The notes below the pieces were generated by a model. The model ran no database searches, was not told the DNA's origin, and saw only the letters and a program-made list of their open reading frames with translations. 64,000 nucleotides of DNA from Eunapius fragilis. Taxonomy: Eukaryota > Porifera > Demospongiae > Spongillida > Spongillidae. Position numbers and translations under genes: made by a program. The stretch spans positions 3,008,358-3,072,357 of the forward strand of contig OY811984.1 of the NCBI GenBank assembly GCA_963681505.1. Direction: 5' to 3'. Position 1 is the first letter of the stretch. Each line of letters begins with the position of its first letter. Of the stretch, positions 36,670-48,519 are shown one piece after another.

Positions 36670-37083
36670 CATATTGATCAAGAGGCATCAAATTGTACAC
36701 AGGAGTTCCATAAACAGAAGAGGTCTGAGTGACAGGACTGAGACAACAAATCAACGCATTTTGAAACTGAACAAGATTATTTTTTAAAAATTCATATAAT
36801 TTTTATTTTTACATAATAGTAACTTTTAACAGTGATATGCATATAGTATAACCATGGGTTGAATTTTCAGATTTGGTCCTGATCTGTTGCTGCTTCTTTC
36901 TTTCTCCTCTGCTGTTATGTTGTTTTAGTCTCGGTCCCAGACCTAGTTCACCAGCAGCACTTATCACTGATCCACATGCCGCCAATTATTAAAAAAAATT
37001 TTTTTTCATACTGGCACGTTTTGCAACGCCGTCGGATTCCAGGATAATTGGTAAAAGTGTACACTGGTGCATGGGCATTCAAC
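35304..37083. other. Spacer with microsatellites and a dispersed fragment
   Basis: Positions 36077-36180 match 62360-62475 and 57720-57830 ('gatgaag', 'ttccatgc', 'catgggaa', 'aggaggctttgtc', 'ggtcaagcctgcctctct'), so this is a solitary piece of the 54663-63945 element. GT tract at 35958-35990 and a long (CA)n at 36588-36669. No gene seen. Confidence 0.6.
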
Positions 37084-37479
37084 ATGGCCTCAAACGAAAA
37101 TGAAAATAGTGGCCTGCGTCAGAAGCCATGCACCAAAGAGATGACCTATGATTTGAAGAGAGCATTGAGTGATTGGGATGGGCAAGCTGGTGACGAAGCT
37201 GAAAGGTGCACTTCGGGAGTGGCCACAAGAAGGAAGGGATCCCCTCTACCGATTAGGGCCATGCAATGTGGTGATGAAAACTTAGGTCTTTATGAGGAGA
37301 GTAGGAGTGAAGAGGAGAATAACTATTCAGATGAAATTGAAGTTGACAATAACCCGACGTTTGCACAGCTATGTTCAACTTTTGCCCAGAAGATAAATAA
37401 TAATGTGCTCAGGTCTCATTCACGGGTGTTACGATCCATTGAATTGATGGACAAAAAGTCCTACGCCCCAAAATTTTGA
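37084..37479 (+). CDS. Hypothetical acidic protein
   Basis: Open frame of about 131 codons from the Met in MASNENENSGLRQK (an in-frame Met lies 12 codons upstream). It is rich in charged residues (ESRSEEENNYSDEIEVDNN) and has a short amphipathic end (FAQLCSTFAQKINNNVL). No family is recognised. The style resembles the first open frame of some transposons, but that is only an impression. Confidence 0.4.
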   Translation: MASNENENSGLRQKPCTKEMTYDLKRALSDWDGQAGDEAERCTSGVATRRKGSPLPIRAMQCGDENLGLYEESRSEEENNYSDEIEVDNNPTFAQLCSTFAQKINNNVLRSHSRVLRSIELMDKKSYAPKF

Positions 37480-37480
37480 A

Positions 37481-37690
37481 ATGGCAATTACCTCACCTAG
37501 CAACGGTTGTAATGATTTGTACCCGTTGGAATTCGTTGTACAGTTACTGAATAGAACACGTGATGACCCTTTAGACGACTTCTTGTTGAAAATGAACCTG
37601 TGCTCTACTGAACGAGGTATGTTTGGGCATCAAAGATGGTTTCGGTCTGGAGAAGTGTCGTTCAAAAGCGGCCTACTCACGCGGAGGTAG
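37481..37690 (+). CDS. Short hypothetical open frame following the acidic protein
   Basis: A 69-codon frame starting two bases after the stop of the previous one (MAITSPSNGCNDLYPLEFVV). No domain. It could be part of the same gene after a frameshift. Confidence 0.25.
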   Translation: MAITSPSNGCNDLYPLEFVVQLLNRTRDDPLDDFLLKMNLCSTERGMFGHQRWFRSGEVSFKSGLLTRR

Positions 37691-38113
37691 GTTTTCAAAA
37701 CTAGTTAGTCCGGGACGTGCGAACTTCCAGTTGAGAAACGACTTTTACAAAGGCATTGTACGTAGATAGAGCTTTCGTTTTATGTTACTCTTTTTCTGAG
37801 ACGCGACTTATATGCTTCAAAGGTAACATGCAAACATCGTCAAGTGGAATAGGGCACGTGCGTGTTGTGTTCTATAAATCCACTATACTTTGAAGCAGTA
37901 GTGTGTTTTGGCGTACGTTTTGCTGTCTTTGTGGGTAGCTGAGCATGGATTGAGTCAGGAGCAATACTTATGAAGTGATCTTTAACGATGCACCGTAGCC
38001 TCTTTTCTTTGTTTCGGATTGGTAAGGGGTGTTCATATGCTAGATTTGAATTGCTAAGTATATTTTGTCCATCCTGGTCTCATGGCAACCTATTAAATGC
38101 TATTATGTCTGAA

Positions 38114-38117
<4 letters not shown>

Positions 38118-38177
<60 letters not shown>
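38118..38177. repeat. (GT)n microsatellite
   Basis: About 30 uninterrupted GT units. Confidence 0.95.
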
Positions 38178-38178
<1 letters not shown>

Positions 38179-38578
38179 CACAACGTGCATAGAAACGATG
38201 GGTGAATCAACCCAGCACCTTGCTCACCCAGCATGCATGCCAAATCTAAAGTTGTATCTTCTCACCCACTCAACTGTGTGCTCCTCTAATAGGTGCATTT
38301 CGGTTCATTGGGGAAATTGGTTCTTAAAGGGAACTATAGCTTCAAAATACTCATCCACTGTGACATCATGTTGCTATTACATAACTCAACATTTCTCATC
38401 TGTTACAAAACATTGGTCATAGATGGAGTGGCATGCTCCAAGTCTAGCAAATGTCCCTTCAAATTTGTCTGCAACCATGAAGAGAACAGGATTTGGCTGG
38501 GCCACATTTTTTAATTTTTTTATAGACAACCACAAGACTTTCAGGTTTGTAGCTATATAATGATAACTATTACTGGAT

Positions 38579-38817
38579 TTCCTTGATTACAAGCTGTGGC
38601 TACACAATTGTACCCGCATAAAAAAGTTTAACTGCTACTTTGACTTGCTACAGTTGGATGAACAGACCCGAGTCAAGAGCCAATCGGATCACAAGTAGAG
38701 CGAAAGGTGCGCAAACATTACTACACAACTGTAGCAATTTAAAGTACCGGTAAATTTTTTAATGCAAGTACAGTTGTGTCCTGAATAGAAGGCGCAACTT
38801 GTAATCAAGGAAATAGT
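38579..38817. mobile_element. 240 bp MITE (third family)
   Basis: Inverted ends ATTTCCTTGATTACAAG and its complement, with further paired pieces 'acacaattgtac' / 'gtacagttgtgt' inside. Single copy in the window. Confidence 0.7.
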
Positions 38818-39973
38818 ATGTGGTAGTTTGATCTTAATAAAGTATTTTTTTCAGAACAACTGTCTGACCTTAATTAAAGTCTTGTGAATGGGGTTGCACC
38901 CAAAGTATTGCTGGGGCTCCACGCCAATGTTCTGAAGTGCTACATCATGACTTTTGCTTTTCACAAACGGACCATCTTGCAATTTAAAGCCATCTTTGGT
39001 GATCTTTTCAATAGCTTATAACTTACTGCTTGCTGTGCTTCAATTGTGGTTTGTTCTGACAGTTCCTGAAGACTTCAAACATTCAATTGGATTTACTCTA
39101 GTTGGAATCTGCAAAACATTTGGCTCTGGGCTTTCAAACAGCATTACAGATGCCGACTTGAACCTCAGTATCCATTTCACATGGAGATAATGTGTTGCAA
39201 ACATGTGAGAGGTACTCTCCTGCTGAAATGTTTGATCTGTTTTACAGGAGTCGCATAAAAGCAGTACATCACTTAGGAGGGACAAGAACACGTCAGGAGC
39301 TGCATTTATGCTGGAAGCAGTTGAAGGTGAGTTGTCATAACAACAGGGACATGTGTTCTTTGCTGACAATGTCAGGCATGTTATGATACATCCTGCACAA
39401 ACATGATTTCAGCATGGTAGCTCTACTGGTCTGTGCAGAAAACAATGGCCGAGTGGACACTTCAGATAGTTGTTGGTGCAATTTCAATATGTGCAACTAA
39501 TGACTGTAGTGATTCACTTGATGTTTGGCTGTATGTTTTGTCACTTTTTTCTTCATGCCACCTTTCACCAGCACCTCAACATGCTGGCAAACCTAAATGT
39601 GATCATGTAATAAAATTCAGTTATAATTTGCTCTTCACTCACTTCACACATATGGACTTTCCACTTGTAGGGCACAACCATCTGAATGGTACTAGCTTTT
39701 TCTGCCTCAAAACGTATAGCACCCTCTCCATACATGGATTGCAGAACGATGGTGACATGATCAATGATCATATCAATACCAAATGCTAGTTTAAGCTCTC
39801 CTTTGTAAGATTGGGAGTTTTAAATACGTCCTTTTGATTTCTTTGCCACCACCAATCTCCCACCGCACACCCTGAAATGTTTTGTAAGCAGACTGCAATG
39901 GAACTCCATTGCAAAGCATCTATAACAACAAAGATGTTGATTATTATTCATAGATTTCAACAGCGATTTTATC
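38818..39973. other. Unassigned stretch
   Basis: Open frames on both strands up to 118 codons without a domain. Nothing firm can be said. Confidence 0.4.
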
Positions 39974-40524
39974 AGGACCTACGTTAGTAGGTCCTATGTA
40001 GGATTTGAAGTGTGATGAATACGATTAGCAAAACACCAGATTCCACTATTGCCGTTGCACCGTAGAATCAGTTGGACTTTAGCGAGCGTATTTGGATACA
40101 GCCAACAATTACCTACAATGTTATAAAACTGCCGACGCTTAGAAAGCACAGACAATTAACAACAGAGATAACGCTCTCTCGTTCCCACACTCGAACCTGA
40201 AAAAAAGTTTCTCCATCTCTTCTTCTTCTTCCGGATCTGATAAGATAAGATTTGCTCGGATAAGAGGTTTATTGCATTGCATCTTTGTCACGATTGAAGT
40301 ATAATGTTAGCCGTTATGCGGAAGCACTAGAACCAACAAGTTAGAAACTTATTGTCGAGTTGGATTTGTTTTATTATGTTAGTAACGAGAGTTATGCTTG
40401 GCACAAATTTCAATCTCTAGCAAACTTAGTTTTAAACTTAGTTTTGTTAGTATAGCCCACAACAGATTTTATCGGCCTTTGGAAGACATAAAAGTAGGCG
40501 GGAACGTGTGGTTGAACACGTTCT
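39974..40524. mobile_element. Candidate hairpin-ended element
   Basis: Starts with the hairpin AGGACCTAC-GTTA-GTAGGTCCT (39974-39995) followed by 'atgtagg'. It includes a TTCTTCTTCTTC stretch like the GAAGAAG stretch of relatives. A second hairpin, GAACGTGT-GGTTGA-ACACGTTC (40502-40523), may be the far end. Interior similarity to the other members is weak. Confidence 0.45.
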
Positions 40525-40613
40525 ATATTTCATATAGTGCGCTACAGTTATACTATTCAATTGTTGTCACGGTTGTACCAAAAGCTTGACGTGTCTGGTT
40601 TGTTTTCTTCAAA

Positions 40614-40890
40614 ATGCCGTCACGTCGATCGCGAAGAGAAAAGAATGTTGTGTTGGCGAGTCGCAAGGTATTGAGGAGCGTGACAGTTTTCAAGAAGCGC
40701 ATGAAAAAAAGAAGACTTGCGACAGGAAGCGCTACAAAGCCGATCCTGAGAGTAAGAAGGATAGCATGAAGGCCCAATACTGGCTTGATCCGGAAAGTAA
40801 GAAGGAGAGCGCGAAGGCCCAATACTGGCTGTCAAATTATGGATACCATATATGGTGGCCCAGCATGTGTCTTTTAAACCTTGCCATACA
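40614..40890 (+). CDS. Fragment with repeated ADPESKK motif
   Basis: From 40614 one frame starts MPSRRSRREKNVVLASRK. Another frame over the same DNA continues RYKADPESKKDSMKAQYW and LDPESKKESAKAQYW, two tandem copies of a motif. Similar short Asp-Pro repeats occur at the start of many transposon-borne proteins in sponges and corals (from general knowledge). The two parts are in different frames, so a frameshift or intron separates them. Function unknown. Confidence 0.4.
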
Positions 40891-42170
40891 GGTTGTAGCA
40901 TCTATGGCTGCTAAAACATGTTCCCTAGGTTTTCTGTGTAAACTTTGACACAAATATTTTATCTTACAGCTGTACAGTCTATAAAACCACATGCCTGCCT
41001 CCTTCCTGTATGGATACCATATTTGGTGGCCCAGTATGTCATAGCTACTTTGGCTGCTAAAACATGCAGGACCATGATGATGTCTAATTTTCAGCTGGAA
41101 CCTATTACATGCACCTCTATTAAGAGTTATCTATCTGCCTCGCTCTGCAGGACTAACTAACTTCCTGCATGATTCCATGTGTGGTGTCCCAGCATGTGGT
41201 CTTAAACTTTGACACATATACTGTGGCTGCAAACCTGAACATGGAGCAATCCTTCCCTGGGTTCTCCAGTACATCATCAGGAACCAATTACAGCTCTTTT
41301 AAGAGCTATCACTCTGACTAAGAGATTTATGCTTTGCAGGATTATCAAATGGCAAATGGGGTTGCAGCTGTGACCTTGACTGCATGTAAATTAATGGATC
41401 TGTCTCTATAGGCCCTCACCCCGAAAAGAGGAATATGAGTTCACATAATCATATGTTATACTTAACTCACAATCCAATCCTTATATCAGTTGATGTTCTC
41501 TATACAAAACTGCTCTTAAAAATAGGCCTGCCTCCTTCCCATGTATGTGTTTATATGTCATGTAATCTATTGCTGTCTATAGCTGCATGGGGTATGTGAA
41601 CAAGTTTCTCTATGTCAACATTTATCTTGCAACTTTGCATCCATAAAACCACAAGCCTGCCCCTTCCTGCATTCCATACCACATATGGTGGCATGGGGTG
41701 TGTGGTCTAAAACCTTGTCATAGCTTCTATGGCTGCTAAAATATGCACATGGACCACCAATGGATCCTCCATGATGTTCTCCTGTTTTCAGCTGGAACCA
41801 GTTACCTATTACATGCAGCTCTTTTTTAAAAGAGCTACAGTTTCAATTTGGATAAGTGATTTATGCTTTGCAGGACTAACCATGATTCCATGTATGGTGT
41901 CCCAGCATGTGGTCTTAACATCTCTATGGCTGCAAACCTGAACATCCTTTACAAGATTTATCAAATGGCCAATTAGGGTTGCAGCTGTGACCTTGGGGTA
42001 CCATGTAAATTAATGGCTCTGTGTCTACAGCTGCAAGGCATGTGAAAAGGTTCTTCTGTGTCAACTTTTTATACAATTTGCAGCTGTATAATAAAACCAC
42101 AGCAAGCCTGCCTCCTTCCTGTGTGCATAACACACATGGTATAGCCCAGCATGTGGTCTTATATGTACTA
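40835..42170. repeat. Irregular tandem repeat field
   Basis: Blocks built on 'ccatatatggtggcccagcatgtg', 'tatggctgctaaaacatg' and 'cagctggaacc...ttacatgca' recur about six times. The clearest pair is 41150-41400 with 41870-42030, about 715 bp apart. No coding seen. Confidence 0.65.
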
Positions 42171-42474
42171 GATGTCGTCGGGTACAAGAGAGAAATCAAT
42201 GTTTTACCCATGCATAAGTCGATTTAAAGTGGCAGCAACCCTAGGCCTCTCTCTACACGTGATTGTGTGCAGCTTCATGCACGTACATCAGCAAATACTA
42301 ACCATTATGAAATGCAGGCCGTCTTAATTCAGCCCCACCCCCACCACCGCATATATAGTTGGTTTGATCAACACATGGGAGGCCGTTCCAATAATTTAAT
42401 CCTTAAATCAGTTTTGGTTTATATAAAGCAACTATTCTCACTCACTCTTTACAATATTTCTATTTCTTTAAGAT

Positions 42475-42986
42475 ATGGAAGAGGTATGCATGTGTACATA
42501 GGATTTGCATGCATGGCATTATGTCTACATATATTACCCTTGTAGGTCACGGAAGAAGAAGCGGCAAATTTGTTTGCTGTCGCCCTGGATATCGATGACT
42601 CGGGTGAGGAGGGCCCTCCCTATTCTCCAGTACCGGTCCTGGTCCCTGCTCCGGTCCTGCTTGCCCCAGTTCCGCCGCTGGCTCCTGCTCCACTGGCCCC
42701 AGCTCTACTCGCCCCAGTTCTGCCGCTGGCTCCTGCTCCGCTGGCCCCAGCTCTAGATCTGTTTGCCCCAGTTCCGCCGCTGGCTCCTGCTCCGCTGGCC
42801 CCAGCTCTGTTTGCCCCAGTTCCGCCGCTGGCTCCTGCTCTGCTGGCCCCAGCTCTACTCGCTCCAGCTCCGCTGTTCTCGCCAGCGCCACTGCTGGCCC
42901 CAGCCCCATGGGGAATATGGCCTCCTCATCCATATTGGAGGCCTCCCGGAGCTCGGCCTTATAGACCTTATTCGACCGCAATATGA
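42475..42986 (+). CDS. Small Pro/Ala-rich protein
   Basis: Exon 1 is only 42475-42483 (Met-Glu-Glu). A 62-nt intron (42484-42545, gtatgc...ttgtag) leads in phase 0 to exon 2, 42546-42986, which reads VTEEEAANLFAVALDIDDSG, then a low-complexity body of LAPAP/APVPPLAP units encoded by a 45-nt minisatellite, and a C-terminus PPGARPYRPYSTAI. Total about 149 residues. The minisatellite also leaves a long frame open on the other strand (42547-43041). The plus strand is preferred because splice sites, an acidic non-repetitive start and a non-repetitive end all lie in one frame. No family recognised. Confidence 0.5.
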
Positions 42987-44253
42987 ATATATAAATGTCA
43001 CACGCTCGTCCCAATATTGGTTCAATTACATCACGCGACAAGAAGTTCTCTAAAGGCGAGTGAGTTCAGGAACTGTCAGCGATCACTTTTCAAGGCCAAA
43101 AACGTTCTTGGAAGGTTGGTCCCGTTCTTTTCTATGGATTTGGTGATCCGCGTGGTGCGAGGTTATAGTTTGCCGTTCCTGTATTGAAAACAATCTTGTA
43201 ATCGATTTGGCCCTCCGTGTAAAGGGTAAAAAGGAACATCAGAGACATAAATAAGCTCTCTATCATACCGTGTGTGTAATAGGACTTATTTGCCTTCACC
43301 TCGTTTTTTGTCATTTATAACATAATCAAGACAAGGCAATTTAATGACTTCTACTGTAAACCATTTTGTGTTAGGATAGAATGCACAACGGTAGCGCCAA
43401 GCAGGATCCACGTGTAGTGGTGTCTGGTGGGTGTATTGAGATATAAAGCATGTTAAAATGGTGTAGGGTTGTTGAGATTCCGCGCCTCAATTGCGGAGTT
43501 TGAGCTGTCATTATTTACGCAGCCCTTGTGATATGCCTCGAAGAAAACACTTTGTGGGCCGGCCAAACATCTTTTGAAGTCTGTATGGGTCCGTGGTTAC
43601 CCCTAGCATACCAAGCTTCTCTTTATAGCGTAACTTTCCCACCGTATCAAGCTGCTTAAACGAATCCGACATTTTCGTGTATCTCATTAACGGCGACGCC
43701 TTTCCAATTATGTCACATGCATGTCACACAAGAATATATTCATATTTGCGGTCGAATAAGGTCTATAGAAGGCGACGAGGAAGGGGGAGGGGGGGATTTC
43801 AGATTACATCAAACAATACGTATATTTATTATAATTAATACAACTAATGTTTTTTGAATGCTATATAGCAGGGCTACCGTTTGCGCCGTACCGATCTTCC
43901 GACCAAGTTAAGTTAAGAGCGTGCATGTGATTGCGCCGAGATGAATTACTTCCTCGCCATGCGAAGTAATCTTGCATTACACGGCACAGTGGCACAATTA
44001 TTCAATACATGTATCTCTGATATTATAATTTTAGCTTATTACCAGAGGCGATCCCGGCTTACATGTAGCTGGGAGTAGGCGTGCCCTGCTCCACCCATTG
44101 CACCTCACCCTTCCCCACTGTTCGATTGCATGTGAGCAGATCAAACGATCTCTTGTGCTACGATAGAGTATGATTCTAAGGTTGCCCAATTCATGCCTCA
44201 ATATGCATATGTACTTTCTCCTTCGTTTATTCTCATGCATAAAAATGTGTGAA
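42987..44253. other. Unassigned stretch
   Basis: No domain or repeat of note. A short inverted motif 'attacttc...gaagtaat' is at 43944-43969. Confidence 0.4.
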
Positions 44254-44557
44254 ACAAGATATAAAAATTTAATTAAAATAAAATTGGTGATGTAGGATTT
44301 GTAGACAGCAATTGAGTAAAAAGTAAGGAAACAAGGAATTACGGATTTTAGACATTCATTTAATTATAAATATTACAGACCTACATTATTTAGCAAATCT
44401 ACTTCCTTGAAAATTCTGTGCTAAATGTAGGTATGTAATATTAATAATTAAATGAATGCCTAAAATCCGTAATTCCTTGTTTCCTTACTTTTTACTCAAT
44501 TGCTGTCTACAAATCCTACATCACCAATTTTAGTTTAATTAAATTTTTATATCTTGT
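44254..44557. mobile_element. Hairpin MITE, diverged subfamily
   Basis: Near-perfect 145-bp arms from 'acaagatataaaaatttaatt'. It shares only the inner 'ggtgatgtagg', 'gtaaaaagtaaggaaacaagg' and 'ctacatt(a)tttagca' motifs with the main family. The arms match almost perfectly, so it is a recent copy. Confidence 0.85.
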
Positions 44558-45183
44558 ATGCCTTAGACGTCGCGTCTCGAGACGTGACCCAGCTTGGATT
44601 GTTTTACAATGCCCCTAGATTCTGTATTTTATCGTAACAACTCACCTGGAAGTTCGAGAGCCTCACAAATAGTCCACCAAAAGATGCACTCGTAGCGCCA
44701 AGTGTTCAATCGTTTCAGGATGTGTCCGCATGTTATCTTCAGGGGTCTGTTAGACGCCTAACCGATCGGGCAATTAGCTGAAGCGAGTAGTATACCGTAT
44801 TTGTTGTTGATCTACAAATAGCACATTACATCAGCTATCACAATGTTCATGACATACCGGTATAAAATAACCAGCGTATCAAAGTCAATGGTTTTACCAT
44901 GCAATCTCAAGGACAATTCTGATTCCATTCGAGCATATAAAAGTTGAAAGATCCCGATGCTGCCAGATCTGCCAAACGGGTGCATGTCAAGCGCACTACC
45001 GAAAGGTACGTTGCAGCAAGGATAAATGTTAGATCCAAAATTTATGAGCATGTATGGTATCTCGCTAAAATGGAAGGAATAGTTTCTGTAATTGTTACAG
45101 CGGTATAAATATTGCGTCTCTCCGTTTTAAAGTAATATGCGCTGTTTGAAATGTGTGTATAACGCTTACGATAATGTATAGTG
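44558..45183. other. Unassigned stretch
   Basis: A frame of 79 codons at 44812-45051 (minus) has no recognisable domain. It is the left flank of the gypsy insertion. Confidence 0.4.
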
Positions 45184-45302
45184 GTGCATGTAATAATTGG
45201 ATCACTTAATCATCAGACTGACAATTACAGCAAAGCATACATTTATATATAAAAGTATATACACCATTGCGCATGCGCATAGTCCCACAGTGATATATTA
45301 CA

Positions 45303-45316
45303 CTTCTTCCCCCTTA
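45303..45316 (-). promoter_or_regulatory. Polypurine tract
   Basis: Reads AAGGGGGAAGAAG on the minus strand directly before the 3' LTR, the expected primer for plus-strand DNA synthesis. Confidence 0.8.
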
Positions 45317-45319
45317 AAA

Positions 45320-46390
45320 TCACTCAGGGGGGGCGGCGGTTCTCTCAGGGTAACGTCGAGTGGTTGATGGAGTTGTTGTTGTTGTTGTTGTTGTTTTTGT
45401 TGTTGTTGTTCGGTGATCAGGAGGAGCCTTTTCTTCAGTGGACTGCACTTCGTTTCTTATAACTCCACTTTGTTCATTACTCGCAGTTGGGTTACTAGCT
45501 TGTATGTCCTGATCAATACATGTTATTTCAGTTTGCCTCATCAGTTCCTCCCTTGGCCTTGTTTCCTCGGCACCTTCAACTGGCTCTGTCATGTCAGCTG
45601 CCCTTCCATCCACCTTGGTGATAGGCACTGGCACACATACGGCTTCTGGTACTGCACTCAACTGCTCAATATGTCTTTACCATCAGGCAATTCCACCTGG
45701 TAGGACACAGGACAACATTGCTTTCCAATTCTGCCCGAACCCACTTGGAATCACTGCCATAATTTCTTGACAAGACAGTCTCTCTTTCTGCACGCTCCCT
45801 ATCTCTGGCCTACTTATCTTGGTGCCGCTTCTGCTCTGCTTGTTTCTTGCAGACCTTTGCTCAGTAGTTTCCCTCAGCAAATGGAGCCTTGTCCACTGGG
45901 GTGTGGTTCTGAATGACAACAAAAAAGAGCACAGTCTCTGATTGAGTGTTCCTTTGGTGGTACCTGTCTTCATAGCTCACTTAAATGTTTGAACAAACCT
46001 TTTCACTTGGCCATTTGTGGCAGGATGGTATGGAGCACTACGGATATGTTTTATTCCATTTTTAGCCATGAACTCGGCAAACTCTCTTGATATGAACTGT
46101 GGTCCATTGTCTGAGACTATTTGTTCAGGCAATCCATATGCTGAAAACACCTGTCGCAAAATTTCAATTGTTTTCTGAGATGTTGTGTTTGGCATCTCAA
46201 ACACTTCAGGCCACTTTGAATGGGCATCAACTAACAATATAAACATCTTTCCATTTATTGGTCCTGCGAAGTCAACATGTACTCTTTGCCATGGTCTCCC
46301 TGGCCAAACCCAAGGATGTAGGAGAGCTAGAGGTACAGTAGTTTTTACGTAACTCTTGACATGCAGCACTACCATGCACACAATCCTCAA
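45320..46390 (-). pseudogene. Gypsy integrase and C-terminal tail
   Basis: Integrase core WQRVHVDFAGPINGKMF (first Asp), VSDNGPQFISREFAEF (second Asp), then HPATNGQVKRFVQTFK, where the catalytic Glu position holds Lys. The sequence continues with a LLSFRTTPQW region at 45683-45973, separated by a stop, and a Thr-rich tail (45320-45661) ending TTRRYPERTAAPPE next to the polypurine tract. The zinc-binding N-terminus is damaged near 46390. Confidence 0.85.
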
Positions 46391-46787
46391 TGTCCTTATC
46401 TATAGATGGCCACCATACATGTCCCCTTGCTAATGACTTCATTCTAGATATGCTGGGATGGTTACGATGTATAACTCTTGTAATATCTCCTGTCTCAGTT
46501 TAGCAGGGACCTTGGACGGCAAAATACTGGCTTACTATGACCCAATAAATGCAACTTCGCTAAGTATGTAACAATTGGGCCCTTACTATTCTCAAACACC
46601 TCTACAAATCTATCAGTATGTCGAGTCCACTGTTGAGACTATCACTCACTTGCACTTTTTGTATACGATGCCAGTCCAGTTTGAAACGCTGAAGCCAATC
46701 TCTTCCCACCAAATTAGTCCATCACTCTCCACCATTATCAGCGTGCACACCCTCACTTGCTGCCCATACCTTACCTTAACCTTGATT

Positions 46788-47288
46788 TCACCACATACAG
46801 AAATCCTTTGACCAGTATATGTTGAGAGTCGTGCTGAACAAGGAGATAGTCATTTTTGGGAAATGTCTATTAAATGTGACTAGAGATATCAAGGTTACCG
46901 CTGCACCAGTATCAATTTCCATTGTAAGACATACACCCTGGATTTTAAAATCGGCCAACATGGGTTTCCTACCAGATGGTTCTGATAGGGTGCAAATACC
47001 TTTGGTTCTGTCATCCTCCTCTCCGGATCTATCTTCATCACCTTCCTCAGTTTCTGTCTGTGACTGATTCTCTACCCAACGCAATTTACTACCCCCTCTC
47101 CTTTCATCCTTCTGTTTTCTCCTACATACGGAAGCAATATGACCCGTCTTTTCACAGCAATAACACGTGGCGTCAATAAATTTACACTTGTTAGTAACAT
47201 GATTGTTCTTGCCACAACGATAACATGCGTTCCTACAAGGTGTTACATGTTTTTCCGCAACCTGACTGACCTTTGGATCCAGCTTCAT
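46788..47288 (-). pseudogene. Gypsy zinc knuckles and protease
   Basis: Continuous 166-codon frame with CYRCGKNNHVTNKCKF and CYCCEKTGHIASVCRR zinc knuckles, an acidic linker, then the aspartic protease motif MEIDTGAAVTLIS. After ISLFSTT the frame is lost. Confidence 0.85.
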
Positions 47289-47597
47289 ACGCCCTTACGA
47301 CAGGTCTTTGAACTGTATAGCGCATTCTGCGCCGTCTCCATAGCCTGAGCCACCTCCAGTGCCTTGGCAACGTCCAGGTTCTGTTCAGTCAGCAGGCGCT
47401 TCTGCGTTGCTTCGTTTGACAAGCCACATACAAAACGGTCAGTCACGCAACACTTCTTTCAAATACCCCCCAAAGTCACATGTTGCAGAAAGACGTCTTA
47501 GTTCTACTATATAGTCTAATACTGACTCAGAGTCACTCAGTTCTTGGTTCCTACGGTGAAAGTGGAACCGCTCCACAATAGTTTGCGGCTTTGGCTC

Positions 47598-48519
47598 TGG
47601 TCTCGTTCCCTGACCACACTCGCAGCTGCGGATGGATTACATCACCGCTACGCTAGAAGTGGTCTGGGAAACTGCCTAACAAAATTGCACGTTCGTAACA
47701 GTTGTGACATCATTGGGTGTAAGTGTCGCGGCAACACTCATTAACGGTGTCATTGGTCAATACGTTTGTAAATGAATAGAAGTTGTGCGACGCTCCGGTT
47801 TTAGAAAGCAGGAATAGGATGCAGCTTGCTAGTACAACATCGCAACGCGGCAGAGCAGTTTTAATGGGTTTAGCGATCGAGACAACTAAAAAAAAGGAAT
47901 CCGGGAGAGAGTATGAATCAGGGTACTTGTCTCCAAGGTGCTTCGACCCGATCAAGAAGTACTTGGCACTGCAAGATAAATTGGATAGCATTAGAAAGGA
48001 CCTGAAATCAAAGATCACCCTCCGACTGCGCATTAAATGGACTTATCTGTGCATTAAATGGAATAGCTCAATACTTACATTAATGCAATCAAGGGTGATC
48101 GAAACGACCACCAAGATACTGCCAACGCTTGTAGAGGTAATCGAACGCGTAGGGTAGCACAGAGAAGCATAACGACTTTCCACTCCCCGTCGGCAAGCCA
48201 ATAAAAACATCACGCTCTTCCATGAAGCTTTTAGTAGCTCTGTTCTAGTCTGGACGAATCGTCGCATAACCCAGCTGTTGAGACGCCTGCATTGTCGAGC
48301 TCCAGGTTTGACACAGCCATCGTACTATTAACTGCTCAATAAATAATTCAAATCTATTACCTCATTATCGTGACGTCACGGAGCACCGGCATTCTGATTG
48401 TACGGTTAGAAATGGCCCGGACATAGAACCAGTTTTGTTAGCCAGTTTCCCAGACCACTTCTAGCGTAGCGGTGATGTAATCCATCCGCAGCTCCGAGTG
48501 TGGTCTGGAAACGAGACTA
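47598..48519. mobile_element. 922 bp DNA transposon inserted in gypsy gag
   Basis: About 75-bp inverted ends starting T(G/A)GTCTCGTT, sharing GACCACACTCG, AGCTGCGGATGG and ATTACATCACCGCTACGC. A 10-bp direct repeat GCTTTGGCTC lies at 47588-47597 and 48520-48529. The uninterrupted gypsy copy has the sequence once near 17998, confirming insertion. A duplication of this size would fit Mutator-like or hAT-like elements. The interior carries a helicase fragment. Confidence 0.85.
48089..48223 (-). pseudogene. RecQ-like helicase fragment inside the 922 bp transposon
   Basis: Reads MEERDVFIGLPTGSGKSLC then LPYAFDYLYKR: a Walker A motif (GxGKS) in the context typical of RecQ-type DNA helicases. Upstream, TRTELLKA lies in another frame and downstream a VVVS...LIALM-like piece is frameshifted. 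Only the first helicase motif or two are present. It is either the stump of an autonomous element or captured host sequence. Confidence 0.65.

Noticed and set aside
45360..45412. (GTT)n-encoded Thr tract as a separate gene
   Set aside because: It is the Thr-rich end of the gypsy polyprotein, followed by the polypurine tract.
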